From Myxococcales bacterium (GTDB taxonomy: Bacteria; Myxococcota_A; Polyangia; Nannocystales; Nannocystaceae), in assembly GCA_020633295.1 (NCBI GenBank), contig JACKDW010000023.1, forward strand, positions 62,001-126,000: a stretch of 64,000 nt of DNA, given 5' to 3'. Below, piece by piece: positions 52,435 to 61,580 of the stretch (its first letter is position 1; each line of letters starts with the position of its first letter). Both the position numbers and the translations under genes were made by a program. Under the pieces are notes generated by a model. The model ran no database searches. It was given only the letters and a program-made list of their open reading frames with translations, and was not told the origin of the DNA.

Positions 52435-54195
52435 ATGGTCCACGACGCGACGTCTTCTCTCGATCGTCTGGCGCTCGCGCTCGTGCTCCTGCACGCGACG
52501 CTCGGCGCCGTCGGGTGCGGCCCTGACGCATGCGATGACGACGACTGCTCGGGCGAGACGAGCTCGGACACCGAACCTGATCTGACTTCCCCAGGCGCCG
52601 GGATCTCTGTCTACAAGGACGTCGACATCCTCTTCGTCATCGACAATTCCGGCTCGATGGGCGAGGAGCAGCGGCGCTTGGCAGCGGACTTCGGCGCGTT
52701 CATCGACGTGCTCGAGGACGCCGACATGAACTACCGCATCGGCGTCACCACGTCCGACTACGGCAACCCGCGCTGCGCGCCTGATGACTTCCCGCGCCTG
52801 CCCAGCCAGGGCCGCTTCGCGCTCGAGAGCTGTCGCAATCGCATCGGCCTCGACGGTCAGCGCAACGACTTCGTGTCCGATCCCGAGATGATTGACGCGA
52901 CCGCGGCCTGCACCGACTACTGCGATCAAGGCGTTCACGACGCGCTGCAGGGGGCGTGGCGTCCGACCACGATCGAGCAAGACGACTCCGTCGCGCCCCG
53001 CCTCTGGATCGATCGTGACGGGCGCCAGCTCAACCTCCCGGACGGCGTCGCGGAGGCGGCGGCCGGCCTCGGGATCTCGCCCGTGGAAGCCGCGTTCCGC
53101 TGCCTCGGCCCGCAGGGCGTCAACGGCTGCGGGTTCGAGTCGCAGCTCGAGTCGATGTACTGGGCGCTCGCCCGCGCCGAGGAGCCGGGCGAGCTCAACT
53201 ACGGCTTCTTGCGCGACGCCGCGTTCCTCTCCATCATCCACCTCACGGACGAGGCGGACTGCTCGTTTCACCCGAGTCAGCAGAACATCTTCCTCGACCT
53301 CAACAACACGTGGGCCTGGGAGGATGGCGCGACCTCGCCGACCAGCGCCGTGTGCTGGAACGCCGGCGTCGAGTGTGAGGGCGCGGCGCCTGGCCCGTAC
53401 ACCTCGTGTGACGTCGTCGACAGAGACATCAACGGCGGCCTCCTCGAGTATGACTCGGCGAGCGCTGTGCTCCACCCGATCGAGAAGTACCTCTCGCAGC
53501 TCAACGCGATCGAGAAAGACAAGCAGGCCGTCATCTACAACCTCGAGGTCCTGGTCTCCGTCATCGGCGGCGTGCCCTCGGGCTACGACGCGATGGCGGC
53601 CGAGCTCCAGTACATCGACAACGTCGAGGATCCAGCGGCGCAGATCAACTTTGGCATCGCCCCGGGCTGCGTCTCGGCGGGCGACGGTGGGAGCGCGATC
53701 CCGCCGGTGCGTCTACGTGAGCTCGCCGAGCAATTCGCGGTCGACGGGGAGCGCAACATCTTCTCGGCCTGCGACGCGAGCTACGCGAACACCCTCGACA
53801 CGATCGCGAAGCGTCTCGTTGACCAGGTCGAGCCGGCGTGCTTTCGCGCCTGCGTCGACGACGCGGAGCCAGAGACCCCGCTGCTCGACCCGACGTGCAG
53901 GGTGTTTCAAAACAGTTCCGCGACTGACGAGGTGATAGAGCTCCACGAGTGCGTGCTCGATCCAGACACAAGCGAGCCCACGCCGCCGCCCGGCGCGAGC
54001 ATCTGCTTTATCTATCTGCTCGACAGGAGCGGCGAGACGCCGAGCGCGCTCGACGACATGTCGCCGAAGTGCGTCGACGCGGGCTGGAACCTCGAGTTCA
54101 AGCTCGTGCACCTCGGGCCCGAGACCCAGCGTGACTGGATCGGGGCGAAATGTGTGCTGTCCGAGAAGCTCGCGCGCGACTGCCCAGACCTCTAG
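52435..54195 (+). CDS. vWA-domain lipoprotein
   Basis: 586 residues from ATG 52435. Signal peptide with lipobox LGAVGC, an acidic Cys-containing linker, then a von Willebrand A domain beginning KDVDILFVIDNSGSMGEEQ (MIDAS D-x-S-x-S at about residues 69-73) and continuing to about residue 470 with several insertions, including one with Cys pairs (CTDYCDQG, CAPDDF). Additional motifs: IHLTDEADCSFHP (metal-site Asp/Glu) and VLVSVIGGVPSG. The C-terminal 120 residues are Cys-rich. Such proteins are abundant in myxobacteria, probably surface-exposed; their ligands are unknown. It converges on a degenerate small gene at 54261-54605. Confidence 0.88.
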   Translation: MVHDATSSLDRLALALVLLHATLGAVGCGPDACDDDDCSGETSSDTEPDLTSPGAGISVYKDVDILFVIDNSGSMGEEQRRLAADFGAFIDVLEDADMNYRIGVTTSDYGNPRCAPDDFPRLPSQGRFALESCRNRIGLDGQRNDFVSDPEMIDATAACTDYCDQGVHDALQGAWRPTTIEQDDSVAPRLWIDRDGRQLNLPDGVAEAAAGLGISPVEAAFRCLGPQGVNGCGFESQLESMYWALARAEEPGELNYGFLRDAAFLSIIHLTDEADCSFHPSQQNIFLDLNNTWAWEDGATSPTSAVCWNAGVECEGAAPGPYTSCDVVDRDINGGLLEYDSASAVLHPIEKYLSQLNAIEKDKQAVIYNLEVLVSVIGGVPSGYDAMAAELQYIDNVEDPAAQINFGIAPGCVSAGDGGSAIPPVRLRELAEQFAVDGERNIFSACDASYANTLDTIAKRLVDQVEPACFRACVDDAEPETPLLDPTCRVFQNSSATDEVIELHECVLDPDTSEPTPPPGASICFIYLLDRSGETPSALDDMSPKCVDAGWNLEFKLVHLGPETQRDWIGAKCVLSEKLARDCPDL

Positions 54196-54260
54196 GCGCG
54201 GCTCGTCACGCTCCACGCTCGGCCGCGAGCGCGCGCGGCCCGGGGCTGGCGAGACCTTCA

Positions 54261-54605
54261 TCAGGGCGCGTCGCGCCGCTCCCAACCCACGCGCCCGGTC
54301 TCGTCGACGAATCGCTCCGTGACGCTCGCGCCGCGCAACGTCAGGGTGGCGAAGCCGGAAGCTCGCTCGCGTCTCGCCGGTCTCGATCCACTCGGCGAGC
54401 GCCTGCAGCCAGCCCGTGTCGAGCGCCTCGTATTTACCTGTCCCATAGATCGCGCCGGTCGGATCGGGCGCGCCGAGCACGATGTCCTCGCCGTCGGCGA
54501 GCAGGTGGAGAATTCGGGCGAGCGAGCGGCGTCTACGTGGCGCCGCGCGGCGGCGTAGGGGCGGCGCCCTCGCGCGCAGGGCGTCGATCGCCGCGCACGA
54601 GTCAC
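54261..54605 (-). pseudogene. short gene remnant, frameshifted
   Basis: Protein-like sequence is visible in two frames. One encodes LARILHLLADGEDIVLGAPDPTGAIYGTGKYEALDTGWLQALAEWIETGE, the other then continues as GFATLTLRGASVTERFVDETGRVGWERRDAP before a stop at 54261. They join by a shift near 54350-54380. The GTG at 54605 overlaps the stop of the upstream kinase-TPR gene (GTGA), a typical coupled start, but its frame does not contain the first block. I do not recognise the family. Either sequence errors or true decay. Confidence 0.45.
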
Positions 54606-57570
54606 GTACCGCCTGCGACGCAGTCGCTAGCGAGGAAGACGTCGACCTCGGCGAGCGCCCGCTCCTTACCCTTCGCCGCCTGATAGACCGCGCGGGCCTC
54701 CTGCGCGAGCGCCCGAGCCCGCGCGCCCGCGCTCGCGTCCGCCTTCGCGCTCGCCTTCGCGCCTGCTTTCGCTTCGGCGCTCCCGCGCTCACAGAGCGCG
54801 CGGGCCAGCACGAAGCGCGTGTCGGCGAGCTGCTCAGGCGGCGCCTCGCCGGACTCGCGCAGCTTCGCCGCGCGCTCGGCCAGCGTCACCGCGTCGCCGG
54901 GTCGCGCCTGCGCGAGCGCGACCTCGGCGAGGCCCGTGAGCGCGTGCGCGAGCGCGACGTGCTCGTCCCCGTAGGCCTCCTGCTGGATCGCCAGCGCGCG
55001 CTCGTACAGGTTTCGCGCGCGCGCGTGGTCGCCGGTCAGCGCGCTGACGGTCGCCACGTTCAGCAGCGGCTCGGCGACGCTCGGGTGCTTGGGCCCGAGC
55101 GCGCGTTCAAAGATCTCGAGCGCGCGCTCAGCCAGCGCCTTCGACTCGGCGTACTCCCCGGTGAGGCGGAGGAGCTCGGCGAGGTTGTTGAGCGACTCGG
55201 CGACGCGCGCGTGGGACTCGCCGAGCGCGCGCTCGTGGATGACGAGCGCGCGGCGGTACAGCGTCTTCGCCTCCTCGTACGAGCCTTCGAAGTAGTTCAC
55301 GTTCGCGAGGTTGATCAGCGCGTCCGCGACGTGCGGGTGCTGCGGCCCGAGCGTCTCCTCGTAGATAGCGAGCGCGCGGCTCAGGTGCACGCGCGCGCGG
55401 TCGTAGGCGCCGGTGGCGTACTGCATGCTCCCGAGGTTGTTGAGCGCCGAGGCGACGTCGGGGTGCTCGGCGCCCAGCGCCTCGAGCTGGGTCGCGAGCG
55501 CGCGCTCCGAGATGGCCTCGGCCTCGGCGAACGCCCCCTTCGCGTAGTAGACCGTCGCGACCCGGTGCATGTGGGTCGCGCGCCGGAGGCTCGTCTCGTC
55601 CTCGCCCATCAGCGTCAGCGCGATGTCGGCGTGACGCCGCCACCGCAGGCCGTCGTCGTGACGCGCCATGAGGTAGCCGATCGTGTAGGTGAGCCGCGTC
55701 GCCGCTTCAAACTCGACCTCCTGTGCACCTGACTCTCGGGCCAGAAAAAACGCGTCCTCGAGCGCGCGCTCGGCCTCGGCGTAGGCGCCGGTGTGGTAGA
55801 GCAGGCTGCCGAGCCGCCAGCGCGCGGTCGCCACGAGCGGCGCCCAGCTCAGCGCCTCGGCGCGCGCGAGCGCGTCGCGGGCCTCCTCGAGGCCGGTGGC
55901 GTAGGCCCCGGCGGCACGCTGGGCGCCGACCCGCCACAGCGCGCGCTTGACCTCCAGCACCGCGTCGCGATCCGAGGGCAGCGCCGGCATGGCGGCGAGG
56001 CGCAGCGGATCGAGGCACGGCGTTATCGACGAGAGGCCGACGGCGGCCGTGGCCGCGTTCTGCACGATCGTCGCGTCCGCGCGCGACAGCTCCTCGACGA
56101 GCGCCTCGAGCTCGAGGCGGCGATCCTCGAGGCACCACGTCGCGCGGTCGAGCGTGTCGTCGTCCCACTCGCCGTCGACGCGAGCGCGTTGACAGGCGCG
56201 GACGCGGGCCGACGACCACGCGCTCGCCTGGCTCGAGAATGACGCGCTCACGCGGTCTGCGGCGATCTGCGCGTAGGGGGCCGCCGTGGCCAGCAGGCCC
56301 TCGCGCAGGCGGGACTCGGCGTCGGAGTTCCACGTCGCGCCGACGCTCGCGCCCTCGGCCGCGCAGGCCGCGAGCGCGCGCTCACGCTGCAGGCGTGAGC
56401 CGAGCGCGAAGGCGCCTACTCCCAAGGCGACCGCGAGCGCGAGGCCGACGCGTCGTCGTCGCGGCGTCGGGTCGGCCTCGAGCGCCGCCAGCAGCGGCTC
56501 GATCCCCGCGTAGCGCTGCTCGGGCCGCGGCGCGAGGCCCCGCGCGACGACGCGTCGCAGCCAGCTGGCGGCGCGCGCGCGCGCGCCGGCGGCGAGCGTG
56601 GGCCCGAGTTCACGGCCGCCGCGAGCGAGACGAGCGTCTCGCCCGCGAACGCGCGCTGCCCGTAGAGCGCCTCCCACGCGGTCGCGCACAGGGAGAAGAC
56701 ATCCGTGCGCTCGTCGGCGACGAGGCCCGCGAATTGCTCTGGGGCCATGTACGCCGGCGTCCCCATCATCGCGCCCGCGACCGTGAGCTCGACCGAGAGC
56801 GCGTCACGCCCGTGCGTCATCGCGAGCGCGCTCGCGTCGGCGCGCAGCTCGGCGGCGCCGTCGGACGCGTCTTCGTCGAGCTCCTCCGGCTCGTCACGCC
56901 CCGCGCGCGCGAGCCCGAAGTCCATCACGCGCACGCGCCCGTCGTCCCCGACCATGATGTTCTCGGGCTTGAGGTCGCGGTGCAGCAGCCCAGCGGCGTG
57001 CGCCGCCGCGACGCCGCGCGCCGCCTGCTTGAGCACCTCCAGGGTCTCTCGCCAGCCGCGTCGGCGCTTGCCGAGCCAGGCGCCCAGGGTCTGACCGATG
57101 ACGAGCTCCATCGACAGCCACACGGCGTCGCCGTGCGTGCCGACGTCGTGCACCGCGACCACGTTGGGGTGGCTCAGCTTCGCCAGCGCCTGGGCCTCGC
57201 GATAGAGCCGGGCGCCCGCCGTGCCGCGGGCGCGGTGACCCGCGCCGATCAGCTTGAGCGCGACCGTGCGATCGAGCTCCGGATCGTAGGCCGCGTAGAC
57301 GATCCCCATCCCGCCGGCGCCGAGCTGGCGCAGGATCATCAGGCGGCCGACCGTGGTCCCGGGCTCGAGCCCGTGCCGGCGTGCGAGCGGCGCGTCGGCG
57401 TCTCGCGCGAGCGTCGACTCCGTCTCGATCGGGCCCGCGGGCGCCGACGGAGCGCCGTCGGTCGTCGTCGCCTCGCGCGTGGCCGCGATCGTGTCGTCGA
57501 ACGCGGGCGCGGACGCGGACGCGTCAGGGGCTCGCTCGTGCTCGGCTCGTGACTCGCCGCGCGTGGTCAC
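54602..57570 (-). pseudogene. Ser/Thr kinase fused to TPR array, split by a frameshift
   Basis: Two frames make one protein of about 989 residues: kinase frame from GTG 57570, TPR frame ending at 54602. A single missing base near GGGCCC (56600-56605) separates them; adding it restores a kinase C-lobe (AAVNSG then PTLAAGARARAASWLRRVVARGLAPRPEQRYAGIEPLLAAL). The kinase is otherwise intact: LGAGGMGIVY, VALKLIG, HRDLKPENIMV, DFGLA, GTPAYMAPEQ. Then a membrane segment (RVGLALAVALGVGAFALG) and about ten 42-residue tetratricopeptide repeats of the type A..Y.RAL.I.E..LG..HP.VA..LNNL (kinesin-light-chain-like). This is a common myxobacterial plan; the TPR part should be periplasmic. The frameshift may be a sequence error. 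Confidence 0.72.
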
Positions 57571-57992
57571 CGGCGCGAGTGTCCCACACGCGCGTGCACA
57601 CGACGTCCGCGGGGGCGCGCTCGTTTCGCGCCGTCGGGGCGCGATTCGACGCGCGCGTCGTAGCCTGTCTTTTAGAGCTTGTTATGTCGCGCGCTCTCGA
57701 GCGTCGCCGCGCTCGCCGACGCGGGGGAGCGCTCAGCCGCGGCGACGCCCCTGGAACGATCGGGACCGGGTAGGTCACCGTTACGCGCGCGCCGTCGGCC
57801 CAGGGACGTCCGGCTCCGCCTCGCCCCGACGACGCGCGCCGCCGCGTGCACGCGGCGGCGCGGGACGTCGGTTGTCAAGCTCGCGTCGCGTCGCGCCACG
57901 CCGCGCGGGTCCGCGGGGCGCCGCGCGAGCTCGGCGGAGCCGCGACGAAACTTTGATATTGTCCGGGCCTCACCCACGGAGGGCACCTGCAC
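57571..57992. other. gene-free divergent interval, possible promoters
   Basis: 422 bases between divergent kinase and aldo-keto reductase genes. Strongly GC-rich with short direct and inverted cgcg runs. Just before the reductase, the sequence aaactttgatattg (57951-57964) is a weak promoter-like stretch and GGAGG (57978-57982) is its ribosome site. No gene is supported. Confidence 0.45.
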
Positions 57993-58877
57993 ATGCGCAT
58001 CACGACTACCCCGGCAGACGCCGCTGGACGATTCTCCTTTCCCGGGACCGCGCTCGAGGTCGCCCGGATGGGCTACGGCGCGATGCAGCTCGCTGGCCCC
58101 CACGTGTTCGGTCCCCCGAAGGACGAGGAGGCGGCGAAGGACGTGCTCCGGACCGCGCTCGCGCTCGGCGTCGATCACATCGACACCAGCGACTTCTACG
58201 GGCCCTACGTGACGAACCGCCTGATCCGCGAGGCGCTTCACCCGTACCCCGACGATCTCGTGCTCGTCACGAAGGTCGGCGCCCGGCGCGGCGACGACGG
58301 CTCGTGGCTGCCGGCGTTCTCCCCCGACGAGCTCGAGGCGGCGGTCATGGACAACCTCCAGCGCCTCGCGCTCGAGGCCGTGGACATCGTCAACCTCCGG
58401 ATGATCTTCGGCATGGGCCCGACGGAGGGATCGATCGCCGCCCAGATCACGCGCCTCGCCGAGCTGCAGCAGCGCGGGCTCGTCAAGCACATCGGGGTGA
58501 GCAACGCGACGCCGGCTCAGATCGCGGAGGCCCGGGCGACCTGCGACGTCGTCTGCGTGCAGAACCACTACAACCTCGTGCACCGCGAGGACGACGAGCT
58601 CATCGACGCGCTCGCGGCCGACGGCATCGCGTACGTGCCGTACTTCCCGCTGGGCGGCTTCTCGCCGATTCAGTCGCGCGGGCTCACCGAGGCCGCGCGC
58701 GCGCTCGAGGTCTCTCCGCAGCAGCTGGCGCTCGCGTGGCTCCTCCAGCGCAGCCCCAACATCCTGCTCATCCCCGGCACCGCCTCTGCGGCGCACCTGC
58801 GCGAGAACGTCGCCGCGGCGTCGCTCGAGATCCCCGAGGACGTGCTGGCCCGGCTCAACGCGCTGCACCGACAGTGA
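57993..58877 (+). CDS. aldo/keto reductase (YdbC-like)
   Basis: 294 residues. Barrel motifs in order: MGYGAMQLAG (27-36), LGVDHIDTSDFYGPYVTNRLIREALHPYP (catalytic Asp and Tyr), LVLVTKVGARRG (catalytic Lys), VDIVNLRMI, KHIGVSNATPAQI, CVQNHYNLVHRE and IPGTASAAHLRENV (NADPH phosphate site). The position of the usual catalytic His is Asn (VNLR), as in E. coli YdbC. Other family members with His-to-Asn still reduce aldehydes such as pyridoxal. Ribosome site GGAGG is about 10 bases upstream. It precedes the acyl-CoA dehydrogenase gene by about 90 bases. Confidence 0.92.
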   Translation: MRITTTPADAAGRFSFPGTALEVARMGYGAMQLAGPHVFGPPKDEEAAKDVLRTALALGVDHIDTSDFYGPYVTNRLIREALHPYPDDLVLVTKVGARRGDDGSWLPAFSPDELEAAVMDNLQRLALEAVDIVNLRMIFGMGPTEGSIAAQITRLAELQQRGLVKHIGVSNATPAQIAEARATCDVVCVQNHYNLVHREDDELIDALAADGIAYVPYFPLGGFSPIQSRGLTEAARALEVSPQQLALAWLLQRSPNILLIPGTASAAHLRENVAAASLEIPEDVLARLNALHRQ

Positions 58878-58969
58878 GCGGCGGGCGCTCGCGGGCGCTT
58901 GGCCCTCGGCCGCAGCGGCGTGAACCGAGCCCACGAACGCGCGCGCGAGTTCGTGTTATGGAGAGCGCG

Positions 58970-60718
58970 ATGACGCTGCTGCTGAACCCGAAGAACCACA
59001 CTCGCGCCTATCCCGACACCCGCTCGCGCGAGATCATGCGCGCGACCATCGAGTTCTTCGAGAGCAAGGGCCGCGCCCGGCTCAAGGCGGATGACCACGA
59101 GCGCGTCTGGTACCAGGACTTCCTCGACTTCCAGCGCGAGCACGGGATCTTCGCGACGCTGCTGACGCCGGCGCGCTACGGCGGGGACAACCCAGACGCG
59201 CGCTGGGACACCTACCGCAACTGCGAGTTCAACGAGATCCTGGGCTTCTACGGGCTCGCCTACTGGTACACGTGGCAGGTCACGATCCTCGGGCTCGGGC
59301 CCATCTGGATCAGCGACAACGAGGCGGTCAAGAAGGCCGCCGCCGCGCAGCTGCGCGAGGGGGGGATCTTCGGCTTCGGCCTCTCGGAGCGCGAGCACGG
59401 GGCCGACATCTACTCGACCGAGATGCGCCTCGAGCCCCAGGAGGGCGGCGGCTACCGGGCGAGCGGTCGCAAGTACTACATCGGCAACGGCAACGCGGCC
59501 GCGCGCGTGTCGACGATCGGCAAGATCCTCGCGCCGGGCGAGGTCGAGCAGGACCGGTATAAGCACTTCGCGTTCTTCGTCGCTGATCCCGGGCACGCGC
59601 GCTACGAGTGCGTGCAGAGCGTGGTCAACAGCCAGTCGTACGTCGCCGAGTTCGCGCTCACGGAGTACCCCGTCGAGGAGTCCGAGCTGCTCGCCACGGG
59701 CCGCGACGCCTGGGACATGGCGCTGAACACGGTGAACATCGGCAAGTACAACCTCGGCTGGGCGTCGATCGGGATGTGCACGCACGCGCTCTACGAGGCG
59801 GTCAATCACGCGAGCGCGCGCGTGCTGTACGGCAACCACGTCACCGACTTCCCGCACGTCCGGCAGCTGCTGGTCGACGCCTACTGCCGCCTGATCGCGA
59901 TGAAGGCGTTCGCGCTGCGGGCGGCGGACTACATCCGCAGCGCCTCCGCGGAGGACCGCCGATACCTGCTGTTCACGCCGATCGTGAAGATGAAGGTGAC
60001 CACGCAGGGGGAGGACGTGATCAACCACCTCTGGGACGTCATCGCGGCCAAGGGCTTCGAGAAGGACGGCTACTTCGAGATGGCCGCTCGCGACATCCGG
60101 GCGCTGCCGAAGCTCGAGGGCACGGTTCACGTCAACATGGCGCTGATCATCAAGTTCATGCGCAACTACTTCTTTATGCCCGGGGAGTTCCCGGAGGTCG
60201 GGCGCGTCGACGCGCCGCGCGACGACGACTTCCTGTTCGCGCAGGGCCCGACGAAGGGCCTCGGGCGCATCACCTTCCACGACTACAACCTCGCGTACGA
60301 CAGCTGCGACCTGCCGAACGTGAACGTGATGAAGACGCAGATCGCGGCGTTCAAGCGCCTGATGATGGCGTCCGCGAGCGACCCCGAGCGCGCCGCGGAC
60401 CAGGCCCGCGACATCGGCTTCCTGCTGTCGCTGGGCGAGCTGTTCACGCTGGTCGCGTACGGACAGCTGATCATCGAGTTCCGCAACCTGCGCCCGGACG
60501 CGCTCAGCGACGACGAACTCGACCTGATCTTCGACGTGTTCGTCCGCGACTTCTCGCGCTACGCGCTCGAGCTGTACTCGAAGCACAACAGCAGCGACGC
60601 GCAGATGGAGGCGTGCCTCGAGATGATCCACAAGCCGGTGACCGATCGCGCGCGCTACGAGCGAGTGTGGCGCGAGCGCGTGTACGCGCTGCGGGACCAG
60701 TACGTCATGAACGAGTAG
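58970..60718 (+). CDS. acyl-CoA dehydrogenase
   Basis: 582 residues from ATG 58970, chosen over ATG 58958 because GGAGAG sits 7 bases before it. Long acyl-CoA dehydrogenase: N-terminal helical domain, FAD-binding middle domain with GIFGFGLSEREHGADIYSTEMRL (a variant of the family signature) and YRASGRKYYIGNGNAAARVSTIGKI, and a C-terminal helical domain (YGNHVTDFPHVRQLLVDAYCRLIAMKAFALRAADYI). The length and the absence of the short-chain CATP pattern set it with long members. The predicted catalytic base is not obvious by eye. Follows the aldo/keto reductase in the same direction; a hairpin after it may terminate the unit. Confidence 0.9.
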   Translation: MTLLLNPKNHTRAYPDTRSREIMRATIEFFESKGRARLKADDHERVWYQDFLDFQREHGIFATLLTPARYGGDNPDARWDTYRNCEFNEILGFYGLAYWYTWQVTILGLGPIWISDNEAVKKAAAAQLREGGIFGFGLSEREHGADIYSTEMRLEPQEGGGYRASGRKYYIGNGNAAARVSTIGKILAPGEVEQDRYKHFAFFVADPGHARYECVQSVVNSQSYVAEFALTEYPVEESELLATGRDAWDMALNTVNIGKYNLGWASIGMCTHALYEAVNHASARVLYGNHVTDFPHVRQLLVDAYCRLIAMKAFALRAADYIRSASAEDRRYLLFTPIVKMKVTTQGEDVINHLWDVIAAKGFEKDGYFEMAARDIRALPKLEGTVHVNMALIIKFMRNYFFMPGEFPEVGRVDAPRDDDFLFAQGPTKGLGRITFHDYNLAYDSCDLPNVNVMKTQIAAFKRLMMASASDPERAADQARDIGFLLSLGELFTLVAYGQLIIEFRNLRPDALSDDELDLIFDVFVRDFSRYALELYSKHNSSDAQMEACLEMIHKPVTDRARYERVWRERVYALRDQYVMNE

Positions 60719-60790
60719 TCGGCCGCGAGGCGCCGGCGCGCCGCGGACCGCGGCCCGTCGAGCGCGGCGCTCGAGCGCGACGCGGGCGGC

Positions 60791-60814
60791 GAGGCGCGCT
60801 CGAACGCGCGCCTC
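60791..60814 (+). terminator. 9-bp perfect hairpin after the acyl-CoA dehydrogenase gene
   Basis: gaggcgcgc (60791-60799) and gcgcgcctc (60806-60814) around a 6-base loop, 72 bases after the stop codon. No T-run follows, so it is a candidate terminator only. Confidence 0.4.
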
Positions 60815-60873
60815 GGCGCGGGCCGAGCGTTCAACCTTGCCCTTCGACCAGGGTGGCAGCTAGGGTGCTCGCG

Positions 60874-61494
60874 ATGTCAAATCTGCCCGCGATCGCCAGC
60901 GCGTCGCGCCTGGTCGTGCAGCAGCAGCGCGAGATGCTCGAGGTCTTCACCAGCTTCGAATCGAGCAACCGCTACGTGGTGCGCGCCGCCGACGGCCAGG
61001 TCGCGCTGTACGCCGCGGAGTCCGGGGGCGGCGCGCTCGCGTTCCTGACCCGCAGCTTCCTGAAGGCGAAGCGGCCGTTCACGATGCACGTGCTGCGCCC
61101 GGGCGGCGGCGTCGCGTTGACGCTGCGGCGCCCGTGGAATTGGTTCTTCTCGGAGCTGCGCGTGGACGACGAGCGCGGCCAGCCGCTCGGGATGATCGAC
61201 CAGCGCTTCGCCCTGTTCGCGCGGCGCTTCGTGATCCTGGGGCCCGGCGGCGAGGCGCTCGCGGAGCTGCACGGGCCGTGGTTTCGCCCGTGGACGTTCC
61301 GGATCATGCGGGGCGGTCAGGAGCTCGGCAAGATCACGAAGCAGTGGAGCGGTCTGCTCAAGGAGGCGTTCACCGACGCCGACAACTTCGGCCTCGAGCT
61401 CGGCCCGGCGATGGAGCCCCAGCTGCGCACGCTCGCGCTCGCGGCGACCTTCCTCATCGACTTCCTGTACTTCGAAGATTCGAACCGTCGGTGA
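60874..61494 (+). CDS. phospholipid scramblase-related (LURP-one-like) protein
   Basis: 206 residues. Has the tubby-like 12-stranded barrel pattern of scramblase-related proteins: LVVQQQREMLEVFTSFESSNRYVVRAADGQVALYAAE (10-46), KAKRPFTMHVLRPGGGVALTLRRPWNWFFSELRVDDERGQPLG (67-110), FVILGPGGEALAELHGPWFRPWTFRIMRGGQELGKITKQWSG and a final hydrophobic helix (LRTLALAATFLIDFLYFE). Bacterial members are cytoplasmic or membrane-associated; true lipid scrambling has not been shown for them. Lies 156 bases after the acyl-CoA dehydrogenase gene. Confidence 0.85.
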   Translation: MSNLPAIASASRLVVQQQREMLEVFTSFESSNRYVVRAADGQVALYAAESGGGALAFLTRSFLKAKRPFTMHVLRPGGGVALTLRRPWNWFFSELRVDDERGQPLGMIDQRFALFARRFVILGPGGEALAELHGPWFRPWTFRIMRGGQELGKITKQWSGLLKEAFTDADNFGLELGPAMEPQLRTLALAATFLIDFLYFEDSNRR

Positions 61495-61580
61495 GCGTTC
61501 CGGCCGCGCGGCCGCGCGCGGTCGCGCCCGCGCGACGCGGAGCGGCCCAGCGCGGCTCGTCGACGCGAGACAATAGCGAC

